Shown piece by piece: positions 42,320-51,519 of a stretch of DNA of 64,000 nucleotides. The stretch covers positions 62,001-126,000 of the forward strand of contig CAVQWX010000005.1 of the NCBI GenBank assembly GCA_963717765.1, in the 5' to 3' direction. The number at the start of each line of letters is the position of its first letter. The stretch's first letter is position 1. The position numbers were made by a program, and so were the translations under genes. A model generated the notes under the pieces. It was not told where the DNA came from. It saw nothing but the letters and a program-made list of their open reading frames with translations, and ran no database searches. This DNA is from JACDER01 sp963717765. Its GTDB lineage: Bacteria > Actinomycetota > Thermoleophilia > Gaiellales > Gaiellaceae.

Positions 42320-43453
42320 TCAGCGCACGCACGGGCCGGTGGAGACCTTGTGCCGCGTATGCGCGAGCGCCCGGCGGACGACCTCCACCGGGATGCCGTA
42401 GCCGCCGGTCTCTCCCACACGAGCGGCGAACATCGTGGACTGGACGGCGCCCCGCGCGTCGACGGCCGGGCCACCGGAATCGCCGTGCTGGATCTTCCCG
42501 CGCAGGCTCGTGATGAGCCGCGAGACCGGCCCGTGACCGTAGGCGTCGTCCGTGCTGATCCGCGCGGTCTCGCCGATCCGGCCGGCTTCGACGTCGAGCG
42601 CACCGTTGCCGGGGTAGCCCATGAGCGCGACCGGCGTCCCCGGCTTCGGGGTGACGGAGCGGAGCGGTCGCGCCTGCAGGCCCGGGACGCGCAGGACCGC
42701 GACGTCGTTCCGCGAGTCGAATGCGTATGCCTGCGCGTCGAGCGGGAGATCACCCGGTGCCTGGACGGTGGTCGAGTCCTCGCCGGCGACGACGTGCGCG
42801 GCTGTGACGACGAGGCCCGGGCGCGCGACCCACCCGCTTCCGGCGATCCCGAGCCCGCACGCGTTCCCGAGCACCTTGACGACGCTCGGCGCAGCCTCGC
42901 GCACACCCGGCCGGTTGAGGACGGCCGGGTTCGGCGGCGGGCCGATCGCCAGAGGGCCCTCGATGGCCAGCAGCGGGTCGATCCGCGCCAGCGCGTGCAG
43001 GACAGTCGAGGGCGGCAGCAGCTCGTTCAGCTGCCGGACGATGAACGAGCGCTGGGCGTTCTGGCGGAGGTTCGTCTGCCCGGGGATGAGGAGGACGACC
43101 GTGCCGAGCACCCAGACGACCGCCAGCCCGGTCGCGGCGCCGATGAGGAGCCCGCCGGCCGAATCCACCGCGCGCAGCGGCTTGAGCCGCATCGACGAGC
43201 GCATCCTGCCGCCGACGTAGCTGCCCATGGCCTCCAGGACGATCGCGCAGAAGATCGCCCCGCCGAGCGCGAACAGCGTCGTGTAGCGCGAGGTGTTCCC
43301 GCCGGAAAGGAGATACGGGGCGAGTCGCGCGCCGAGTAGCGCCCCTCCGACGATCCCGGCGAGGGAGAGCGCGGCGGTGAGGAGACCTCGGAAGTAGCCT
43401 GCGACCGCGAGCAGCGCCACGAGCGCGAGCGCGATCCAGTCGAACAGGTTCAC
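42320..43453 (-). CDS. MarP-like membrane serine protease (CvpA + trypsin domains)
   Basis: 377 residues. Four membrane helices fill about 1-155 (LFDWIALALVALLAVAGYFRG is the CvpA start). The protease domain from about 190 has His in VTAAHVVAGED, Asp in SRNDVAVLRVPG and Ser in QHGDSGGPAVDARG. Two cysteines (NACGLG and the C-terminal STGPCVR) could form the disulfide seen in M. tuberculosis MarP. The family supports acid and oxidative stress survival from the periplasmic face. Confidence 0.9.
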   Translation of the reverse strand: MNLFDWIALALVALLAVAGYFRGLLTAALSLAGIVGGALLGARLAPYLLSGGNTSRYTTLFALGGAIFCAIVLEAMGSYVGGRMRSSMRLKPLRAVDSAGGLLIGAATGLAVVWVLGTVVLLIPGQTNLRQNAQRSFIVRQLNELLPPSTVLHALARIDPLLAIEGPLAIGPPPNPAVLNRPGVREAAPSVVKVLGNACGLGIAGSGWVARPGLVVTAAHVVAGEDSTTVQAPGDLPLDAQAYAFDSRNDVAVLRVPGLQARPLRSVTPKPGTPVALMGYPGNGALDVEAGRIGETARISTDDAYGHGPVSRLITSLRGKIQHGDSGGPAVDARGAVQSTMFAARVGETGGYGIPVEVVRRALAHTRHKVSTGPCVR

Positions 43454-43498
43454 GAAGCCAGGCTACTGGGCGGACCCGTCGCTAGACTTCGTCCGCTC

Positions 43499-43572
<74 letters not shown>

Positions 43573-43894
43573 TTCCCGCTGGGCGAGCCAGAACGGGCGA
43601 AAGCCCCGGCAAATCGGCCGACTTGCCTTCTTCGCGTGTACTTCCTCAGAAAAGCCCTTGTAAGTAGGGGTTACAACGCGTACCAGCGGAGTCGTAGTAC
43701 GTGCTGCGCCACCCCGACGCCGGGGAACAGGAGCTGGCACGGCGGATGTAGCTGCTCGAGGGCAGCGCCTCTCCGGTCGTGGTGCCGGGTGTGCTGACTA
43801 CACGGAGGAGGCGGACGACGCCGCCCGGCGCTTCGAGGACACCGGGATGCACGTCGTCCGCTCTACCGATCCGGTCGGTCCTGCCGGGTACGCC
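43573..43894. other. Gap downstream of tRNA-Asp without a recognisable gene
   Basis: About 320 bp. Short frames here, including one running antisense through the tRNA, have no family features. I see no integrase, no clear repeat of the tRNA 3' end and no strong hairpin. Confidence 0.6.
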
Positions 43895-44557
43895 TTACGC
43901 GAGCTGAACGAAGAACGCGTTGTTGACGCCGCCGCCGCCACCCTTGACGGTGTAGATGAGGAAATCACAGTTCACCGTCGACGACCGAACGAGCGCACTC
44001 ACGGCCGCACCTCCGTAGGCGGGTGACGCCACGGCGCTGCGGATGGACGACGGGAGATTGCGCAGGCAGTAAACGCCTGCACCCGTCTTCTTCAAGTTCG
44101 CCTGCTTCACGTCCTTCGAGTTGCTGAGAACGGTTCCATCGGCGGCGACATGCGCGTACGCAAGCACCGCAGAGTGGCCTGCGGGCCCTTGTGGACCAGC
44201 CGGCCCGGTGAGACCCGGCGCGCCCTTCGGCCCGGTGAGACCCGGCGCCCCCTTCGGCCCTGCGGGGCCCGCTGCGCCCTTCGGGCCGGTGAGACCCGGC
44301 GCGCCCTTCGACCCTGCGGGCCCCTTCGGCCCTGCGGGCCCCTGCGGCCCTGCAGGCCCCTGCGGCCCTGCAGGCCCCCTGCTCCTCCGAATCAACCTCT
44401 GCGTCCCGTACGTGAGCTTGACGAAGGCGATCGAGTGGTTCTTGATCGCCGTGCCGCTCATCTTCTTTGCCGCAGTGGCGCCGCCGACGCCGAGAGCAGC
44501 GATCAGCGCTGCCCCGGCCAGTAGCGCAAGAACACTGCTGAAACGAATCCTCTTCAT
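43895..44557 (-). CDS. Secreted collagen-like repeat protein
   Basis: 220 residues from an ATG with AGGGAGGT before it; an upstream in-frame Met lacks a site. Signal/anchor at about 5-28 (FSSVLALLAGAALIAALGVG). A pre-repeat segment NHSIAFVKLTYGTQRLIRRS is followed by about 22 Gly-x-y triplets (GPAGPQGPAGPQ, KGAPGLTGPK) and a globular C-terminus with LKKTGAGVYCLRNLPSSIRS and a final VNNAFFVQL. It probably trimerises at the surface, like other collagen-like proteins common in soil actinobacteria. Coding repeats make the DNA at 44190-44390 internally repetitive. Confidence 0.83.
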   Translation of the reverse strand: MKRIRFSSVLALLAGAALIAALGVGGATAAKKMSGTAIKNHSIAFVKLTYGTQRLIRRSRGPAGPQGPAGPQGPAGPKGPAGSKGAPGLTGPKGAAGPAGPKGAPGLTGPKGAPGLTGPAGPQGPAGHSAVLAYAHVAADGTVLSNSKDVKQANLKKTGAGVYCLRNLPSSIRSAVASPAYGGAAVSALVRSSTVNCDFLIYTVKGGGGGVNNAFFVQLA

Positions 44558-44769
44558 TCCGAGACCTCCCTCGGTTCTAGATCCACTGATGATGCCCGTG
44601 CGGTGGAATGCGCTCAACGTCGCTTTACACGACCCTTACAAGGCGACTTGAACGTGCTGTCAAGCGCCACGGTTTCTCCCCAGGCAATCGACCGTCCCCA
44701 CCGGCGGCCGCGTTTTCTCCCCACCCGTGGCCATGGTTTCTCCCCGCTTGGAGCGTTCCGTCGGATCAG

Positions 44770-44946
44770 CGAAGCGAAGGCCGTAGGCCGAAGCCACGCT
44801 GTCGTCGGCGCGGTGGCGGCGGACGAGCCCGGCCAGCGACTCGAGCGTGTGCCAGGCGACCTCCTCGCCCGGTCGTATCGCCAGGTGCCCCAGCGCCTTC
44901 GCGAAGTGGATCTTGCCCGTACCGGGCGAGTAGGCGTCGCACTACT
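44770..44946 (-). pseudogene. IS21 IstB-like ATPase fragment
   Basis: The leftward frame reads SPGTGKIHFAKALGHLAIRP followed by GEEVAWHTLESLAGLVRRHR. This aligns with IstB helper proteins around Walker A (GPPGTGKTHLA.ALG..AI..G). The Walker threonine has become Ile. The fragment lacks the rest of the ATPase and any IstA partner. Its upstream side ends abruptly at the recombinase element. Confidence 0.72.
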
Positions 44947-44949
44947 CAT

Positions 44950-45408
44950 GTTGTCGATCCGTTGCCGGCGCGGGTGCGGTTGGTGGCGGCGCCGGGAGAG
45001 CTGCGGGACATCGAGCTCGAGGTGCGCGGTTGGACGACGGAGGGTGGGTCGGGCGAAACGGCGTTGATCTGTCGGCTGGTGGATGGGAGTTCGGGTGAGA
45101 TCCCGGCGCGCTGGACGGACCTGCCCTGGCGGGTCGAGCCGGAGCCCCCGGTCGGCGGGCTGGGCTCGCCGGCGGGGTGGCGGCTGCTGCTGGCGCGGGC
45201 TGAGCGGGTGCGGGTGTGCCGTCCGCAGCGGCGGCGAGCCTCCGCCGAAAACGGAGGTGACCATGTCGGGACAGCTCGCGCTCGCCTTGGGCGAGCAGGA
45301 GGTGGCGCCGGCGGCGGTGTGGGAGACGCTGCCGCCGGAGCGTCAGCTGCAGGTGGCGGTGAGGCTCGCGCGCCTGCTCGCGCGGTTGCTGGAGGCGGCG
45401 CGCGATGA
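44950..45408 (+). pseudogene. DUF5372-like fragment upstream of a serine recombinase
   Basis: The frame reads THVVDPLPARVRLVAAPGEL, then TALICRLVDGSSGEIPARWT and DLPWRVEPEP, resembling the short DUF5372 proteins that precede transposon-type recombinases (a ...LPA.WTD pattern). It has no start codon after the IstB junction, so the 5' end looks lost. The 3' part runs on in frame underneath the next small gene without protein-like content. Confidence 0.5.
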
Positions 45409-45412
45409 GTGA
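45263..45412 (+). CDS. Small accessory protein of the recombinase element
   Basis: 49 residues from an ATG preceded by GGAGGTGACC. Alpha-helical and Leu/Ala/Arg-rich (QVAVRLARLLARLLEAARDE ends it). Its ATG-proximal site is strong and its stop overlaps the recombinase ATG, as is usual for the little protein encoded before such recombinases. Function unknown. Confidence 0.6.
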   Translation: MSGQLALALGEQEVAPAAVWETLPPERQLQVAVRLARLLARLLEAARDE

Positions 45413-46356
45413 CCGCTCGAAGATCACGGAGGAGCACCGGCGCCGCCGAGCGGTCGTGTACGTGCGTCAGTCGACGCCGACCCAGCTGGAGCGAAACCAC
45501 GAGTCGCGCGCGCGGCAGTACGCGCTGCGGGAGCGGGCGATCGAGCTTGGCTGGCCGTCCGGCTCGGTGTCGGTGGTCGACGACGATCTCGGCCGCTCGG
45601 GCGCCTCGGCCGATGGCCGGCTCGGGTTCAAGGAGCTGGTCGCCGAGGTCGGACTCGGACGGGTCGGGCTCGTCCTCGCGCTGGAGACCTCCCGCCTGGC
45701 CCGCTCCTCGGCCGACTGGCACCGCCTGCTCGACCTGTGCGCGCTGACGTCGACGCTGATCGCCGACCAGGACGGGATCTACTCACCGGCCGACTTCAAC
45801 GACCGGCTGCTGCTCGGGCTGAAGGGGACGATGTCGGAGGCGGAGCTGCACCTGATCCGCGCCCGGCTCGAGGGCGGCCTGCGCAACAAGGCCAAGCGCG
45901 GCGAGCTCGAGCAGAACCTGCCTGTAGGTCTCGACCGTGACGAGGAAGGCCGGGTCGCGCTCTCTTCGGACGAGCAGGTGCGGCATGCGATCGGGCGCGT
46001 GTTCGAACTGTGGCGACGGGTCGGGTCGGCGCGGCAAGTGGTCGCCTGCCTGCGCGAGGAGGGGCAGCGGCTCCCGCGTCGCAGCGTCGGCTCGCGGCGG
46101 TTGCGCTGGACGCAGGCGAGCTACGGCGCCGTGCACGACTTCCTCACCAACCCCGCCTACGCCGGCGCGTTCGTCTTCGGGCGCACGAGCCAGAAGAAGA
46201 CGCTCGACGGCGAGGGACGTGTGCGCCGGCGCACGGTCGAGCTGCCGCTCGAGCAGTGGTCTGTCTGCCTGCCCGAGCACCATCCCGGCTATGTCAGCTG
46301 GGACGAGTACCTCGCCACCCGTGAGCGGCTGCGCCTCGAGCCCACCGCAGGCGGGC
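45405..46356 (+). CDS. Serine recombinase, truncated and fused in frame to an adhesin
   Basis: About 315 recombinase residues. The catalytic Ser is in AVVYVRQSTPTQLE; DDLGRSGASADGRLGFKELV, VLALETSRLARSSADWHRLL and GTMSEAELHLIRARLEGGLR complete the resolvase domain. The recombinase domain follows (AIGRVFELWRRVGSARQVVA, DFLTNPAYAGAFVFGRT). Related proteins continue with a zinc ribbon and coiled coil to 600 or more residues. Here the frame instead runs at about 46341-46371 straight into adhesin sequence and stays open to 47246. The catalytic domain is whole, but DNA binding by the missing part is lost, so activity is doubtful. Confidence 0.8.
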
Positions 46357-47593
46357 TCGGTACCCCGGGCAGCCCCAACCTGGTTGGCGGCTTCTCCGCC
46401 AACAGCGTCGACACGGGTCTTGGTGGCTCCGTCATTGCCGGCGGCAGCACACTTCTTCGGGCCAACCGCATCCAGAACAACTACGACTTCATCGGCGCCG
46501 GGTTTGGCAACAGCGCCGGCTCGGCGGCCGGGAACATGGCAACCGCGATCGGCGCCGGCACTAACAACAACGCCCCGGCAGGGTGGAGCTTCATCGGCGC
46601 GGGAGACAGCAATCGCGCAACCGCCGACTACGACTTCGTCGGCGCCGGAGCCGACAACCACGCGGGAAGCGCGAGCGGGGGCGAAGCGGCCGCCGTCGTC
46701 GCAGGAACGGGCAACGCCGCCAACGGCGGCTACGCCTTGATCGGTGCCGGCACGAACAACCTCGCCACCGCGGACTACTCGGCAATCGGTGCGGGCCAGT
46801 CCAACATCGCGAGCGGCCGGTCGTCCGTGGTCGCTGGCGGCGTCGGCAATATCGCCAGCGGTTTCGACTCCGCAGTCCCCGGAGGCTTCGGCAACACAGC
46901 CGGCGGCGGCGACTCCACCGTGGCCGGCGGCCTCAACAGCACCGCCAGCGGCTTCGGATCCGCCGTAGCTGGTGGCGAACTCAACACGGCCAGCGGAGTC
47001 GAATCCACCATCGCCGGAGGCGCCGGCAACACGGCCAGCGGCGACCTCAGCTTCGCCGCCGGGACGCAGGCGCTGGCGACGCAAAACGGCTCGTTCGTTT
47101 GGGGCGACAACACGTTCGCGAATGTCACCTCCCCGGCCGCCAACACCTCACCGTGCGCGCCTCGGGCGGGATCTGGCTGGGGACGACCTCGACTCCCTCG
47201 ATCACGGCCGGGCATTTCATCGACACCTCGACCGGCGCCTACCTGACCGGCACGGGCGCCTGGACGAACAGCTCAGATCGGGCGCTCAAGCACGACCTCC
47301 GGCCGCTGAAAACTAAGGACGTCCTCGACGTGGTGGCGCGGATGCCGATGACGAGCTGGAGCTACAAGGCGGAGAATCCGTCAGTCCGCCACATCGGCCC
47401 AATGGCACAGGACTTCTACAAGACCTTCGGGCGCGGACTCGACAACAAGCACATCACCACGATCGACGAGGGCGGGGTCGGGCTGGCCGCGATCCAAGGC
47501 CTGTATCGGCAGAACAAGGCATTGGAGCGGCAGAACCGGGAGCTCAACGCGCGCGTGGCGAGGCTCGAAAGGGTGACGAAGCTGACGCGGTAG
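46357..47593 (+). pseudogene. Head-repeat adhesin with C-terminal S74 chaperone domain, 5'-truncated and frameshifted
   Basis: After the recombinase the product reads SPNLVGGFSANSVDTGLGGS, then many repeats of about 15 residues of the YadA-head type (GAGTNNLATADYSAIGAGQS, VAGGVGNIASGFDSAVPGG). Near 47146-47148 one base appears missing. The neighbouring frame continues with VRASGGIWLGTTSTPSITAG, the S74 intramolecular chaperone start SDRALKHDLRPLKTKDVLDV, SVRHIGPMAQDF and a terminal coiled coil. In phage tailspikes and surface fibres S74 trimerises and then cleaves itself off. The 5' end and secretion signal are gone. Either a relict, or one assembly error plus a real fusion. Confidence 0.78.
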
Positions 47594-47619
47594 CCAAAGC
47601 GAAGCTCGCGGTCGGCCTG

Positions 47620-47900
47620 GCCGGTCTACGAGCGCTGAACCGGTGCCCGCTCTTCCACGCCGGCCAGCGCGAACCGCGTCCTCGAGGGCGGCAGCGCGCC
47701 CCGCGTCGCCGCCCGCAGCGGCGAGGGCGGCAAGGCCGTAGAAGCAGACTTCGAGCGCCGCCGCGAGAGCGCCGCCGGCCACAACTGCTCGCGCGACAAG
47801 ATTCGCTCGCGACGAGCCGTCGGAATCGCCCACGTGAGCTGCGACGATCCCCGACTCCAGCTGGTCGAGACCGGAGCCACCTCGATCGTCAGGCGCGCGG
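47620..47900 (-). pseudogene. Relict of a TPR regulator C-terminus
   Basis: The leftward strand reads AALEVCFYGLAALAAAGGDA GRAA and then ALEDAVR in one frame, with RFALAGVEERAPVQ in another. The intact gene at the right edge of the window reads RALEVCFHGLAGLAAAAGDA ERAA and, further on, TLEDAVALAGPDGRTPAQ. The scrap is a homologous 3' end with an internal deletion and a frameshift. It lies just beyond the adhesin end. Confidence 0.65.
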
Positions 47901-48070
47901 CGCCCGGGGTTCCGCCTGTTAGGCGATCCGGGCCGTTCCCCTGTAGCGGGCTCGAGCCCGGCGGAAAGGAGCAAAATGAGCCACAGGATCATCCAATGCG
48001 GACGATGCGTCGCTCCGTCGGATGCGAGAGGCTTTGGTGGACAGGACTGTGACTAGCGGAAGGAGATGCG

Positions 48071-48622
48071 ATGGCGATTGGACCTGTTCAGCTCGTCGTC
48101 CTGGGGTTCAACCACCCCGAGTTCCAAGGAGAGATCATCGCCGAGCTGGAGAAGCTCCGGGAAAGTGACACGGTGCGCGTGATCGACGCGGTTGCCGTCT
48201 ACAAAGACGCCGAGGGCGAGCTCGAGGTCGAGCACCTCAGCAACATCACCGAAGATGAGGCAATCGAGCTCGGCAGCAAGATCGGCGCCCTGATCGGCCT
48301 CGGCATCGAGGGCGAAGAGGGCCTGGAGGCAGGCGCAGCCGCCGGTGCGAAGGCGGCGGCCGAGGAGGGCATCCACCCGTTCTCGGACGAGGAGGCCTGG
48401 GACGTGCTGGAGGAGATCCCGAACGACTCGGCAGCCGCGCTGCTCCTCCTCGAGCACCAGTGGGCAGTGCCGCTGCGCGATGCGATCGCGCGTGCGGGAG
48501 GCTTCCGCATCAGCGACGGCTTCATCAGCCCGCTCGACCTGGTCGAGGTCGGCCTGGCGTCGGCCGAGGAGGCAGAGGAGCTCCACGCAATGCAGACGGC
48601 CACGGCCGGCAGCGCGCAGTGA
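48071..48622 (+). CDS. DUF6325 family protein
   Basis: 183 residues from an ATG with GGAAGGAG before it. VQLVVLGFNHPEFQGEIIAEL and DTVRVIDAVAVYKDAEGELE are the DUF6325 N-terminus. A Gly/Ala-rich stretch in the middle and AAALLLLEHQWAVPLRDAIA follow. The C-terminal helix ends EEAEELHAMQTATAG. Small acidic actinobacterial stress-associated family of unknown mechanism. An Arg-rich micro-protein is encoded directly downstream. Confidence 0.8.
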   Translation: MAIGPVQLVVLGFNHPEFQGEIIAELEKLRESDTVRVIDAVAVYKDAEGELEVEHLSNITEDEAIELGSKIGALIGLGIEGEEGLEAGAAAGAKAAAEEGIHPFSDEEAWDVLEEIPNDSAAALLLLEHQWAVPLRDAIARAGGFRISDGFISPLDLVEVGLASAEEAEELHAMQTATAGSAQ

Positions 48623-48647
48623 CCGTCACGACATACCGGAGGTAGAG

Positions 48648-48719
48648 ATGTTCGGAGTTCGGAGAATGGCCCGCCGCTCCGGCAGGCGGACCGCGCGGCG
48701 CGTCTCGCGCCGCCGCTAG
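48648..48719 (+). CDS. Arg-rich 23-residue micro-protein
   Basis: The ATG is preceded by CCGGAGGTAGAG. The peptide (MFGVRRMARRSGRRTARRVS plus three Arg) is over 40% Arg. Short Arg-rich peptides follow DUF6325/DUF1269-like genes in other actinobacteria to my recollection, so this is probably a real companion. DNA binding or membrane contact is inference. Confidence 0.6.
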   Translation: MFGVRRMARRSGRRTARRVSRRR

Positions 48720-48814
48720 ATCCGATGCGAGCCGCCCTCGCCGGGTGCTTCGGCGGGGGCGGCGGCGAACAGCAGTCGACGTCGACATGCAGTATGGGAG
48801 AAGGAGAGCGAACC

Positions 48815-50272
48815 TTGGGAAGTAGAGACACAGAACTCACGGACATTCCTACCGGGAAGGCGTCTACCGCGAAGACGGTAGTGCATCTCACACGTGACGA
48901 GCGGGTCGCGCGAGGGAAGGCAGCGCGGGCCGACACCCCGCGCGGGGCACATGCAGAGGTCGACTTCCCCCGGCCGCGTGACACCGTCGCGTTGTTGGAG
49001 GAACAAGCGGTCTCACGGGTGCCTGAGCTGGTGCCCATCCGCTACGGACGGATGCTCACGTCCCCGTTTGCGTTCTACCGCGGTGGTGCCTTGATCATGG
49101 CGTCGGATCTCGTTCGGACGCCGACGTCGGGCATTCGCGTGCAGTTGTGCGGTGACGCGCACCTGTCGAACTTCGGGGTGTTCGGCTCGCCGGAGCGGAA
49201 CCTCGTCTTCGACATCAACGACTTCGACGAGACGGCGCCGGGTCCGTGGGAGTGGGACGTCAAACGGCTGGCGGCGAGCTTCGCGATCGGGGGCCGCGAG
49301 AACGGGTTCGCTCGAAAGGAGAGGCGAGGGACTGTGCTCGACACCGTCCGCGCCTACCGGGAAGCGATGGCCGGCTTCGCGAGGATGCCCAACCTCGACG
49401 TCTGGTACGCACATCTGCCGGTGGAGGTCGCATTTGCAGAGTTCTCTGCCGGCGTCGATCCGAAGCGGCTGAAGAAGGCTGAGGCAAATATCGAGAAGTC
49501 GCGCACGAAAGACAGCATGCACGCCTTCGAGAAGCTGACGCACTCGGTCGACGGTGAGCCTCGGATCATCAGCGACCCGCCGCTGATCGTGCCGGTCGAG
49601 GAACTGGTTCCAGAAGAAGTGGAGCGGGACGCGATCCTGGGCGAGGTGCGCAGTCTCATCCGCAGCTACCGGCGGACGCTCGAGACCGACCGGCGGCACT
49701 TGCTCGAAGAGTTTCGGTTCGTCGACCTTGCCCGCAAGGTCGTAGGCGTCGGGAGCGTGGGTACGCGCGCCTGGATCGCGCTCTTCCTCGGAACGAATGA
49801 CGAAGACCCGCTTTTCTTGCAGGTCAAGGAGGCGGAGCAATCGGTGCTGGAGCGGTTCGTGGGCAAGGGCGAGTTCAGCAATTGCGGCCAGCGCGTCGTT
49901 GCCGGTCAACGCCTGATGCAGGCGACGAGCGACATCTTCCTGGGCTGGCAGCACATCGCCTCGGGGATCGACGGCATGGAGCGCGACTACTACATCCGGC
50001 AACTCAAGGATTGGAAGGGCTCGTTCCCCTTCGAAGCCGCCGTGCCGGCTGGTGCAGCCGCATACGGGAGAGCGTGTGGTTGGACGCTTGCTCGTGCGCA
50101 TGCCCGCTCCGGTGACCGCGTTGCGATCGCCGCCTACCTCGGCAAATCAGACGCGTTCGACAAGGCGATCGCCACCTTCGCGGAGGCGTACGCGGACCAG
50201 AACGAACGCGATTATCAGGCGTTGCGAGACGCGGCGGAGAAAGGACGCGTCAAGGCGCAAACCGGCCTCTGA
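48815..50272 (+). CDS. DUF2252 family protein
   Basis: About 485 residues from a TTG with AAGGAG nine bases upstream; an ATG at 48794 is the alternative and lacks a site. IRYGRMLTSPFAFYRGGALI, VQLCGDAHLSNFGVFGSPER, LVFDINDFDETAPGPWEWDV and KRLAASFAIGGRENGF are the DUF2252 core, which resembles a protein-kinase/aminoglycoside-phosphotransferase fold (the HLSNFG and FDINDFDE lines look like the catalytic and metal loops). FLQVKEAEQSVLERFVGKG and RDYYIRQLKDWKGS follow. Biochemical role unknown. Confidence 0.85.
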   Translation: MGSRDTELTDIPTGKASTAKTVVHLTRDERVARGKAARADTPRGAHAEVDFPRPRDTVALLEEQAVSRVPELVPIRYGRMLTSPFAFYRGGALIMASDLVRTPTSGIRVQLCGDAHLSNFGVFGSPERNLVFDINDFDETAPGPWEWDVKRLAASFAIGGRENGFARKERRGTVLDTVRAYREAMAGFARMPNLDVWYAHLPVEVAFAEFSAGVDPKRLKKAEANIEKSRTKDSMHAFEKLTHSVDGEPRIISDPPLIVPVEELVPEEVERDAILGEVRSLIRSYRRTLETDRRHLLEEFRFVDLARKVVGVGSVGTRAWIALFLGTNDEDPLFLQVKEAEQSVLERFVGKGEFSNCGQRVVAGQRLMQATSDIFLGWQHIASGIDGMERDYYIRQLKDWKGSFPFEAAVPAGAAAYGRACGWTLARAHARSGDRVAIAAYLGKSDAFDKAIATFAEAYADQNERDYQALRDAAEKGRVKAQTGL

Positions 50273-50424
50273 GAGGCCCTCGATCTCGCTCGACCACGTC
50301 AGCAGCCGGGGCGCAGATCATCCCGTAGGTATGACGCTCGCCGTAAGCGGATAGGCGACGCTCATTCGGTGGCGCGCACAAACTACCGGCCGGAAAGCGT
50401 CGAGCGAAGCATGAAGTGGGAGAC

Positions 50425-51498
50425 ATGAGCTCCGCCCCCAAGCTCGGAATCTGGGCGTGGAGTTTCGTCGGGTTCGTCGTGGCGACGGCCATCGTCGTCA
50501 CCGCCTTCGGCGCGGTCAGCGAGATAGTGCTCCCGCTGCTGTTCGCTGTCGTTCTGGCCATCATCTTCAAGCCCCTGGTCGGGAACCTCGAACGCCGCGG
50601 GCTCAAGCCCTCCCTCAGCGCCGGGCTGATTGTGCTGGGTTTGATCGCCTTGATGGCCCTCGTCATCATCGCAACTGTGCGGGGCGTCGTCCAGCAGACA
50701 GACAAGATCGGCGGGTCGGTCGACGAGGCGATCGCAAAGGCGGTGGATGAGCTCGGCGTCGACAAACAGACCCTGGAAGATGTTCGCGCGGCGGTCGAGG
50801 AGACTTCTCCGGCGGTCGCGGAAGGTTTCGTCACCAAGATCGTCTCGGGCGTAAACGCGCTGATCGGCCTGGCCAGCGGCCTGATCCTCGGCTCGCTGAT
50901 CATGTACTACCTGCTCAAGGACGGCACTCGTCTCCGGAGCTCTGTCGTCAAACAGATTGCCCCCTCGATCAGGGACGAAGTCGACAGCTTCATCACGGAC
51001 GCATGTCAGACACTCCGCAGCTACGCGCGGGGCCGCACCGCGATGTCCGCGATAGTCGCAGTGGTCATCGGCATCGCGAGCTTCCTGTTCGGCCTCCCGC
51101 TCGTGTTCACCATCGTCATGGTGAACTTCATCGGCGGCTACATCCCCTACATCGGCGCCTTCCTCGGCGGCGGGCTTGCGGTCATCGTCGCCTACGGCGA
51201 AGGCGGGCTCGGACTGGCCGTGGGCATGCTCCTGATCGTTCTCGCGGCGAACCTGGTGCTCGAGAACTTCGTGGAGCCCAAGGTGATGGGCCGCAGTCTC
51301 GACATTCACCCGCTGACCGTGATCGTCGTCACTGCGCTGGGCGGCTTCCTCTTCGGCATCGTCGGCCTGCTCCTGGCCGTGCCCTTCACCGTCATCGGCG
51401 GCCACGCGATCAGCCTCCTCCGGGCGAAGGGCTTCTTCACGCTCGTGGCCGATAAGGCCGCGCCGACCGTACAGACGATGCTCGACACGAAGGACTGA
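50425..51498 (+). CDS. AI-2E family transporter
   Basis: 357 residues from ATG 50425 (GGGAG before it). Two N-terminal helices (VVATAIVVTAFGAVSEIVLP, LLFAVVLAIIFKPLV), a soluble helical insert (about 110-170), then GLASGLILGSLIMYYLLKDG, LPLVFTIVMVNFIGGYIPYI (in outline) and C-terminal LDIHPLTVIVVTALGGFLFG, the PF01594 fold. Members export small molecules or exchange ions; the AI-2 name does not prove substrate. Confidence 0.87.
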   Translation: MSSAPKLGIWAWSFVGFVVATAIVVTAFGAVSEIVLPLLFAVVLAIIFKPLVGNLERRGLKPSLSAGLIVLGLIALMALVIIATVRGVVQQTDKIGGSVDEAIAKAVDELGVDKQTLEDVRAAVEETSPAVAEGFVTKIVSGVNALIGLASGLILGSLIMYYLLKDGTRLRSSVVKQIAPSIRDEVDSFITDACQTLRSYARGRTAMSAIVAVVIGIASFLFGLPLVFTIVMVNFIGGYIPYIGAFLGGGLAVIVAYGEGGLGLAVGMLLIVLAANLVLENFVEPKVMGRSLDIHPLTVIVVTALGGFLFGIVGLLLAVPFTVIGGHAISLLRAKGFFTLVADKAAPTVQTMLDTKD

Positions 51499-51519
51499 AG
51501 ACGGCGAGACGGGTGATCT

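Noticed and set aside
44190..44390. Short regular DNA repeats resembling a CRISPR array
   Set aside because: They are 9- and 18-base coding repeats of Gly-x-y triplets in the collagen-like protein, with no spacers and no cas genes.
46600..47060. Second repetitive stretch considered as a tandem-repeat locus
   Set aside because: Explained by degenerate 15-residue head repeats of the adhesin; the DNA repeats are imperfect and in frame.
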